NCBI RefSeq assembly: GCF_018143015.1
Contig: NC_054751.1
Coordinates: forward strand, 32,130,347 to 32,194,346
Reading direction: 5' to 3'
DNA from: Lytechinus variegatus
Lineage: Eukaryota > Echinodermata > Echinoidea > Temnopleuroida > Toxopneustidae
DNA length: 64,000 bases
This document shows positions 24,821 through 35,000 of this stretch, in pieces. Each line of letters starts with the position of its first letter. Position 1 is the stretch's first letter. A program made the translations under genes and the position numbers. Below the pieces are notes generated by a model. It was not told the DNA's origin. It was given only the letters and a program-made list of their open reading frames with translations, and made no database searches.

Positions 24821-26844
24821 TTAAAGGTCATGTCCCTCCCCAGAAAAATGTTGATTTGAAGAAATGTAGAAAAATCAAACAAGCATTATGATGAGAATTT
24901 CATCTAAATCGGATATAAAATAAGAAACTTATAACATTTTGAATTATCACCTGTTAAAACAGTGATATGCCCAATTCAGTGACATGCAAATGAGACAGTC
25001 AATGATGTCCTTCACTCACTATTTCTTTTTTGTTTTATTGTTTGAATTATACAATATTTCGTTTTTACATATTTGACAATATATGGACCAACTTGAATGA
25101 ACCATAATAGTATTAAACAATACTTATTACACATGTTCAGGAAGAAATTACTCATTGTTTCACTTGACAATGAGGAGAAAATTAGACTTATTTCATTTTT
25201 CTTAATAAAATACGAAGAAAATAGTGAGTGGATGACGTCATCAGTCTCTCATCAGCATACCGACCAGGATGTGCATATAACTGTTTGTTTGAAAGTTGAT
25301 TTGAATAAAAAGAGAAATATCCAACAAGCATAATATTAAAATTTCATCAAAATCTGATGCAAAATAAGAAAGTTATGACATTTGTAATTTCGCTTAATTT
25401 TACAAAACATCCCAGTAGGCATGAGGGAGCTGATGACACCACTCACTCGCTATTCATTTTGTATTTTGATATATACAGTGCGTATCAAAAAAAAGTTTAC
25501 ACTTACAAAAAAATCCTGTAAAATTATTCATTTGTAATATCCTGAAGATTTTTCCATATTTTAACGTTGGTACAGTTCCATTTAAGCAAATGACGATATA
25601 ACTGTCGAAAAATATTTCCGCTTGAGTGAGCACCACTTACTTTTGAAAAAGTTAGTGAAAAATGATTTGCGCAGATCTTCGAAATAGTTATGCGAATAAA
25701 AATAGACCTTAATCATGAAAAACATGTTGAACTTAGCTAATAAAAGTGATTTGAAGATATCTTTAACTTTTTAACTTGTTACATTGCCCAAAACACTTCG
25801 AAGAGTGCATTGCGCCCCACCCCCCTCCCCCTCACACCAAGACCATCGTGATGGTATTTGCTTTGCACTGGGCTGTGATCCACATGAAATGGCTTAGGCC
25901 TGATTTCCATTTTGTTTATCATTGTCAAGCCTGGGAAAAGTCTGGAGAAGCAAGTATTAAATGAAAAATGAAATGTAAACCCACATTAAATGATAAAAAC
26001 TTAGTGAAACAAATGCTGGAGATGTCTGATATAAACTTTTGGTCAGATTTAGTTATGTCCTCAGATCCAGCTGGCACAAAAAGGGTAAAGGTTGTGCTTA
26101 ATAAGTGCTGAGATTTCAATTTTGGTGGCAAAATTGGTTTAAAATGCTTTAATGTATACGTTTTATTTCAATTGACTAATAGTGCAAGGGAAATGTATGA
26201 GAAATGTTTCGCAGGATAAGTTTGATTTCGCCCTTTCCCCTCGACACAGCGTGAAAACGGGCATTTCTGCGCAAACAGATTTCTGCGAGCTTTACAAAAA
26301 TGGACAGTACTCACTCAAGTGTAACATTCTGTCAAAACTTTTACTTTCATATTATAGATGAGACCCAAACCCAGGAATATATGAGAAAAAATTACCTACA
26401 TGTTGTATATTTTTTCATTCCCAGGGCTTTTTCAAAGTGTAAACTTTTTTTTGATACGCACTGTATGATATGAAATATTCTAAGTTCCTCCTCAATTTCC
26501 TGAGAAACAGTTTCATTTCTCCCTGAATATGATTTACCATTGTTTAATATTAATGGTTCAGTCATGCTGATCCATTGTCATATCTGTAAAAATGAAGTAA
26601 TGTACAAATCAAACAATGAATTAAAAATGAATAGTATATTTTTTATAGTATATAAGGGACATCATCGATTCTTATTTTTCATGTGACTAAAATGTGCATA
26701 TATGCGAAAAATAAGCGAAACTTTAAATGTCATAACTTTCTTATCTTATACATCCGATTTTGATGAAAAGTTTCAGCATTATGCTTGTCTGATTTTTCTC
26801 TATTGATTCAAATCAGCATTCTTCTTAGGTGGACTTGACCTTTA
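24821..26844. mobile_element. Composite TTAA-ended MITE with nested insertion
   Basis: The left end TTAAAGGTCATGTCCCTCC and right end AGGTGGACTTGACCTTTAA match the ends of the 6320-6900 family. TTTAAACGA appears next to both ends. Inside, the arm phrase TCATCAAAATCTGATGCAAA reappears near 25345, so two copies seem joined or one is partly duplicated. A 988-base Tc1-like element sits inside. The right end lies only 56 bases past the stop codon of the DM13 gene on the opposite strand. Confidence 0.7.
25476..26463 (-). mobile_element. Tc1/mariner-like non-autonomous element, copy 2 (complete ends)
   Basis: The termini CAGTGCGTATCAAAAAAAAG and CTTTTTTTTGATACGCACTG are inverted and flanked by TA on both sides (25474-25475 and 26464-26465), the target duplication typical of Tc1/mariner. 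It is in the opposite orientation to the copy at 23177-24146 and is nested in the composite TTAA element. No transposase frame is visible. Confidence 0.85.
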
Positions 26845-26900
26845 AACGAAAGACGAAAAAGTGAAAAGCATAATAAATTGCCAGTGAGTACACAGCCGTA

Positions 26901-29047
26901 TTACAACGGGCGTGGAGGAATGTTGAGTGAACTCTGTTGTGGGATGACGACGTGGCCGACATCAGCGTCTTGACACCACACACCAATATAATCGATGTCA
27001 AACACCGATTCATCGTTGGGAAGGACCAGTTCGATATCGCCACCTGAATACGAGCTCAGAGGAGATCTGAATGTGAAGATAGAAAGGACAGGGAAGGTTA
27101 TAGTGCCGAGGAATATGCCTCAGGCAGTGGCGATTGTAATTTTTTTTTCATTTATTCTTTTCTTTTTTTTTCTAAGGGATGGGGTTGATGTTTCTTTCCT
27201 GCCCCTCATGTCATCATATCCCCCTTTGACATCTTTATTGTTCTACATGTATATTCTTTCCCTATCCTTTTAATTGTCGTTTTCAATCTTTTCGTTTCCA
27301 CCATAGATATAATAGTTTTAATTCTATTTTTATCTTATGCGATCTGCTTTCCTAACATTCTCCCCATGTCACCAAAATGTATCCTTAACATCTGTGTGAT
27401 ATTATACCCCCTGCCCAATATCTGTTAAATTCCCATGAGTATCAGTCTACACAGACTAAAATCAAATCTAAATACCGAAGCCTTCGAAATAAAAATAGCA
27501 TTGTACAATAATTTTTTCTTACGTATTTCCGTTCTCATCCGGAACATTATGTCCACTGCTAGATGGCACTGGACCATTTCCTGACCAAAACTGTGCACCT
27601 GCATGATTATAAAATATAATGAAATCAGTTTCCATGGGAATTGTTATGAAGAATTTTTTTTTTTAATGTAAAATAATCAAATATTTCTAAACCTTCAGCA
27701 TCATCAACGTGCGTCGTTTGTAATTGTTATTTGAACTAGTTGCACCGTTCGACGAAAATGTTTCTAAATAATAATATAGATATGTTTTTCTGATTTGCAT
27801 GTACTGTATATAGCCTATCATGGCGTTTGATAGTAGCAGTAGTCTAATGGCAAGGTTACCAACTATATCCTCAAAGCTAATAGGTCAAAGGTCATTAGAA
27901 GCATAGTGCACTAAGATAAACAGATTCAAATTTGATCAGAAGTTTATCAAAGTGACACTTAATGAACATTTATATTTAAAACATTAGATTAGAAAAAATG
28001 TGGTCGAAATGAATTATAGATTTTAATTGTTTAAATAACAAAAAATAATATTAAACTTTTATCAAAGTGATGTCAATTTATTTTTTATATACTCATCATT
28101 TTAACGGCGACTTGAAAACTGCATGCCACTTTTGTTTATTCCCAAATGAGTAAAACCTTTGTAGAACATGGGACCATTTCATAAAGCTGTTTGTAAGTTT
28201 TAAGAGTGACTTTAAAAACGACTGGTGATCATTTTTTGTGGTAAATGATATTCACCATTAAAATGTTCCTTGGTGATTATACGTATAGCTCATAAAAAGC
28301 ATCACCAGTCTTAACTTACGAATAGCTCTATAAAACACCCAGCAGGTCTCAATTTGAGTCTCCATATTGAAGATCTATCTTCAGAAATGTTCATGCGTGA
28401 TATCGTGATACAGATGAAGGGGAAAAAAAATCTGTATGTGCCTTCCCCCGCCCCCATCATGGCACCAGTTAACCTTGTCCAAAAGGCTGCTTGGATACTA
28501 CACTGTCAGCGAGTATTCAATAAAAGTATAGGCCTACGGATATTTTTAATGAGCAAATTTAGCATAGACAAACCAGAACAAGATCCATCGTAATTGAATC
28601 CTTCAAATCTTATCCTTTGATCGTTAACAATGACGACAGAGGAAGCAGAAAGTCCGAATGTTCCAGAGAGTTGACCGAGGTTTGTCTCCGCTGGAGGAGT
28701 AAAAGTACTAGGCACGGTGATTTCGTCAAACGAAGCCTTAATGAAAACAAAAAGAAAAACAGGACATGAGTTCGGAAATACATCCCATTTTGTTTAGGAA
28801 TTAATTTGGGGACCATGTTCCTGTCGTTCCACGCACTTGCGTAATTTACGAACAGTTTTGTGAAACTTTCCAATAGTTTCCGAAACTATAAATGGAAATG
28901 GAGAAGAGAAAAGTATTTTCCATTAAAATTATGAATTATGTGAATTTCACTAACAACTCATGCTTACGCTTACAGAATACTTAGTATTTGTTAAAAATTT
29001 ATTGTCCAAGGAGTTTTAATACTTTCCTTTGTTTGAACATATACAAA

Positions 29048-29098
<51 letters not shown>

Positions 29099-32000
29099 AA
29101 GAATATATATATCATTAGTTCCCTTAGTATATGTTTCTTGATTATAATCATGTTGAAGCAATAGCGTAATAGGCAACAATTTTGAGGGGGACGAAGTCTG
29201 GCGTATCGGGAAAAAGTTATAAAAATTTTGTGAAAGATTTTGACATAATATTCATTAAATAATGTATTTCATCCTTCTCTCTTTCCTTTTATTTCATTTT
29301 CTCTTTTTTCTTGGTGGTGATTTTTTTTTAAAGCAGGATACGTTATGAGCAAACTGTTTTCTAAACTTGTGCTCGGTATGTGTTAGAAATTCGGATACAA
29401 CAAATTAAACTGAAGAAATGAAATTCATAGATATTTGGGGAATATGTACACCCAAAGCAGCAAGTGTGAAGACCACAATGTCAGAATCGTGAACTTCAGT
29501 ATAGATTCCTCGGTTGTAGGACTCGGTATACTCACACTGACTAGTTTACACCAGACAGAAATCCATTTCAGATCTGTGACCAAATCCCCACTTGGTAGAT
29601 CTAGGTCCCCCAGAGTTTCATCATTCATCGCAACGTTATAAGTGAAACTATGAACACAGAAACCATCAATAATGACAATTGTATTTTTGAAAATTAATAA
29701 ATATCGACTAAAACAGAATGTTGTATAACTACGTTCTTAACATTTTTTATAGACCTTATTATATATCCCATTTTGTTGCATATAATTTTAGTGGACGATT
29801 TTTTTTCCCAGTAAATTGTAATCGATTTTTTTTTTCAAAGAGAGAACATATAGAGAAAGTGAAGTATTGTAAACATTTGGTAAAATTAGAGGGCATTTTT
29901 GTTTACCTCTCATAGAAGGGCGTCACTCTAATAGCAAGTTGATTGAACAAATCACCCCGGGATAGCACCCCACCCCCCCCCCCCCTGAGAAGAACGATTG
30001 AAGAGAAATTATCAGGCGCGGTAGTAGACTAAAATTTGAACGGAATTTGGGGGGCTTGAGAAACGATCGATGTTAGTTTTATTCAAACAATGGAAATGGC
30101 CTATCGTGGATGGAAGGCTACAATGATCTGACCAAGCAGCTAGTCCCCCGCTCTTGGTACTCAAAATGTCTATAATATTATAACCATTTCACCTACATAC
30201 CCATCAGGCCCCGATTGGTCTTTTATATGTAGATGAAGGTATATTATTTCACTGCACGATAAGGGGGGGGGGTGCAATATTTTTATTAAGAAAGAAACCC
30301 GCGTTGTTACTCTTTTCCAGGCGATGCGGGAGTAATCAAAGTGGACGAGCGAAAAATTCCTGCTTCCAAGAAGGACATTTTCAAATACCAGAGACTTTTA
30401 AGGTAATATAAGGTATAATAAAATGCGACAGGGAATTCAATGGTGCCAACTCCCTTTAATGTGGTGACAGGGAATAAAATTATTGATACATATTTGTAAA
30501 TTTCATGTGCAAAACGTTTGCCAATTGAAGGCTTTCAATTGGCAAACGTTTTGCACATGAAATTTACAAATATGTATCAAAAATAATAATAATTATATTT
30601 GCTTATATAGCGCTTAATACTTACTTTGTCAGAAGTCTCTATAAGCGCTCTACAGTATATGCAGCATAATTACCCTGTTCAACTGTTACGCGCGCTGCGT
30701 TTTAAGGAATAAATTCCTGCCAGGTACCCATTTACCTCACCTGGGTTGAGTGCAGCACATTGTGGATCAATTTCTTGCTGAAGTAAATTACACCATGGAT
30801 GGGATTCGAACTCAGGACCCTCTGTTTCAGAGTCCGGAGACTAATCCACTGGGCCACAACGCTTCACACACTATCAATACAAAAGAGTCAAGAAATTACA
30901 ACAAAAACATGGATTGAGACCAATATCACCACCCGAAATTTTGATAAACACATACCGGTAAATTGATTCACCGTCATTCGAAGGTGCATTGCCGTTCTTT
31001 CCTATCCATACGTGTGTATCTGCAAAGTAACATAAAAACTTTAAAAGCGTTTTCTTTTTTTTAATCTATTCATCGGAGTAACGCAGTAGTCGGGGGAGGG
31101 GGTGATTTCTCAATTTCACTTTTTGGCTTCGGTCGGTGACTTATCTCTCTCGGGGAACATTTATTCCGGGTAAATCCATGGGCCTGGAAGCTGGAGTGTG
31201 GGGGTGCTGAAGCACCATACGCAGCACACCCCCCCCCCTCTTTCTCTTTCTCATCGCAATGAAATACATCAAACTTAAACTTTGTACTATATTGGCTAAA
31301 GTAATTATTATGAGAGACCGACATCATTTGCTATTTACAGTACCTCATCACCATGTGTAATTTACAGAATAAACTCTGCATGGATACTACAATACCCCTT
31401 GTATTATTTGATATTCAATCATTAATTGGGTAAAATGAAAGAGGGGGGGGGGTAAACATAAACATTATTACCTGGCCCCTTTCCATCGTAATCGAAATTG
31501 GTAATTCTGATTGTGTCATCATCTACAGCATACACGTTTCCTCCTACTATATGAGATCCACCAGATGGAAACTCCCCGATCAATTTACCATTGTATTGCT
31601 GCGCCCCTGTGTTGACAAAGCCTGTAAAGCAAAACAAAAATAAAATAAAATACAGTAGGCATACTTCCACACTCTTAAAGAAATCTTATCAATCTAAAAC
31701 AACCTAATCATACAATTTTTTGGGTTCCTGTTTTATTATATTTTGTTTTAAATTTCACGATTATTTGCTCCTGCAACAATATTGCTCCTACAGAAAATCA
31801 ACACTCCACATCGATAAGAAGCCATTTCCAATGAAATTTAACAACAGACGGTTGTTTTCCAACTTTTAAAGCAAAAGAGGATAATGCATATCTTATGTAT
31901 GATTTATTATGTAATTTTTTTATTTGAATGTGATTGTGTGAAATTTGATTAATTGTATGGAAGCAAATCCTCCTAGAGGAAAACAAAATCATGGTTATTG

Positions 32001-35000
32001 TTTCGCTCAATTCAAGTTCAGGTGTGATTTGTATAGATAAGAATGTTAAATGATATCCAATAATATCCTTATACATTCCTATTTTAACGTGATAGCAATA
32101 TTTCCACGATTTTTTCTGATTTTTTTCATATGTCATGTCCAACCATAGGCGGCGGAAGCGGGGGGGGGGACGTGTCCCCCCTAAATTTGAGGAGGGGGGG
32201 GGACGGTCCCCCTAAATTTGTAGTTGATTTTTTTTTTTTTTTTTTTTTTTGCTTGTCAATTTATTTTCCTACGCGTCCCCCCTAAAATTTTTAGGTTGAG
32301 AACCTTTTTTTTTTTTTTTTTGCTTGTCAAATGTTGTTCTTGGGTTGTCCCCTCCTAAAATTTTTGGCTTCCGCCGCCAATGTGTCCAACCATATACCTT
32401 GTAGAAATCTTACTGATATATTGTTCCCTCTTTTTAAATCATACGATATAGGACAAACAAAATTCATATTATCGACCAAGAATAACAGATGAGAGCTCAA
32501 TTATTTTTCGAAAATTTCGATTTGTAGATCGCTTGGAGATTTTCAGAATACTATAAACCTTGAAAATATGGACACATATTTCGATCTTGTGATTACTATC
32601 TTTTTGATTATGGCATAATGCTGACCAGTGGCGTACCGTGAGTCACGGCATTGGGGGGGGGGCACCAGCAAAAATTTTGAGTCACCTAGTGAGCGCGCCA
32701 AGCCCGCTCAGTTGCTAGGTGTGCTGACCTTATAGAGATATTTTAAGGACAGTGTCATTAAACGAATATGTATGTCACTGATCACATAATGCGAGCGCGA
32801 AGCGCGAGCTGAAAATTTTTGATATTCAGACCTAAAAAAGGACATTATAAGCAAATTTTTGTAATCATGATATGTACCTGTCTCGCTAAACAAACAATGC
32901 GAGCGCGAAGCGCGAGCTGAAATTTTTGTATATATTGACCCCAAACGGACATTTTAAGGACTATATTTTAGGAATCTATTAAGAGTATACATATCTCACC
33001 ATAGTTATCTAATGCGAGTGCCAAGCGCTTGCTGTTTTTTTTTTAGAATTATATGCATCCAAACACATAAAGCACTTGTAGTAATTGTAATCATGATTAA
33101 CATCCGCATCTCACTAATCAAATATTGCGAGCGCGAAGCGTGAGCTGAAAATCTAGGAAATGAAGAGGGACACTTTAAGGCTTGTTTGTAGGAATTCACG
33201 AAGACCATACGTATTTCACTAACCAAATGAAGCGAGCGCGAAGCGCGAGCTGAAAAATTTGTACATATTGACCCAAACATGGATATTTTAAGGACTATTT
33301 TTTAAAAGAATCCATTAAGAGTACACATATCTCACCATAGTCATCTAATGCGAGTGCCAAGCGCATGCTGATTTATTTAGAATTACACCTAGAAAAATCA
33401 TTTTTGTAGTCATTGTAGTCATGATTATCATACGCATCTCACTATATTGCGAGCGCGAAGCGCGAGCTGAAAGATTAGGAAATTCACACCTGAAGAGGGG
33501 CATTCTCAGGCTTGTTTGTAGGAATTCACGTAGACCATGCGTATTTCCTAACCAAACGATGCGAGCGCAAGCTGAAATTTTTTATATTCAGATTAGAAAA
33601 AGGGACATTTTAAGGACTGATTTCAGGAATTCATAACTGAAGAGCAGACATATCTCACTAATCTGCTAATGCGAACGTAAGCGCGGACGGGAAATGTTTT
33701 ACATTAAGACCTATTATTATATGTCACTACATAAAACAATAATAATTCGAAGTGCGAGGAAATATATTTGGTGTATATTGACTTGAAATAGGGAGGTTTT
33801 AGTACAACAGGATTATATATCTCGTTAAACAGACAATGCGAGCATCAGGAATTCAAGACAAAGGCCCTGCATGAGCAAATTATGTTTAATAAAATTATGA
33901 TATTTTTTATTGTTATGTAATATAACATTACATAAGTATAATATAATATAACATAACTAACAATAATTTCTTCCTTCCCACTACGTTTCTCTCAGTTTCT
34001 CCCTCTTTTTCTCTTCCCCTTTTTTTGCCAGCCAATGGGGGGGGGGGGGCACGTGCCCCCATGCCCCCCCCCCCGTAGTTACTTGCTGACACCTCTTGTA
34101 GGCAATCCTTGATTAACTGTGAAAATAATTTGAGGAATTCGACAGATGTTTCATAAATACCGGAATCAAAATAAAAGAAAATCGATGATATTTCTGAAAA
34201 CAAATCGCATAGCATCAACGCATTCTTATGGCATTGTAATTATATTACAACATTATCATGATAGTGATATGACAGTTCTAAAAGTGAAGCGATATCATTA
34301 TTATCTCGATTATTATGTACAATGATTTTGACATCTACTGTTTTTGTATCCACCCTGGTTCTTTTATGTTTTTTTTATAGAACAAATTCACAAACTAGTA
34401 TACACATTTGCAAAGTGTAAACATAAACTGGTGTTTACAACATAGTAGTTGGCTCACGGTGTGTTGGCTCAGTTGGTAGAGCGTCCGTCTGACAACCGGG
34501 AGGTCAGGGGTTCGAAACCCTGCGGCGCCAGACCAAAAAACGTAAAAAGATGGGAGTTGCTGCTATCCTGTTTGGCGTTCAACGATTAAAGGGATAGGGC
34601 CTCGTCGATCTGGCGCTGCACAGTGGCCGCCGGGCCCACGATCAAATGGGCAAATTTTCGAAGTATTTCATTTCATGAATACGTAGCATTTTACACCAGT
34701 GACATTTCATGTCTATTTCGAACAATAAATTATGGATTTATCGTTGTTATGAAAAAACCATACTAAGCATTTTACACCGGTGAAATTAATTGTGATACTT
34801 TATCACCCATTAGTGTTGTTACAGCACATTATGCCAGGGGCGGTATTCTGAAAGCTCAATTAGCGGTCAATTATGTTTGCTGTTTGAATATCTTCCTGCC
34901 TCAAAGTCCGTGTTTACCAGTTAGAGTGGTCCTCATTGAATACCTGACCGAAAAGGGTATTTCCCTGGTGTGTGCCTTTAGTGGTAAACTAGCTGGTGGT

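Noticed and set aside
30321-30401. Plus-strand exon-like segment between a CTTTTCCAG acceptor and GGTAATAT donor, reading DAGVIKVDERKIPASKKDIF
   Set aside because: It lies in an intron of the opposite-strand DM13 gene, no partner exons were found, and the peptide matches nothing I recognise.
32760-33700. CRISPR-like regular repeats (GCGAGCGCGAAGCGCG at about 100-base spacing)
   Set aside because: Repeats and spacers are both diverged and related, the genome is eukaryotic, and the stretch is inside an element with flanking duplications.
34461-34531. Possible tRNA-Val gene
   Set aside because: The acceptor stem pairs poorly and a SINE body follows directly.
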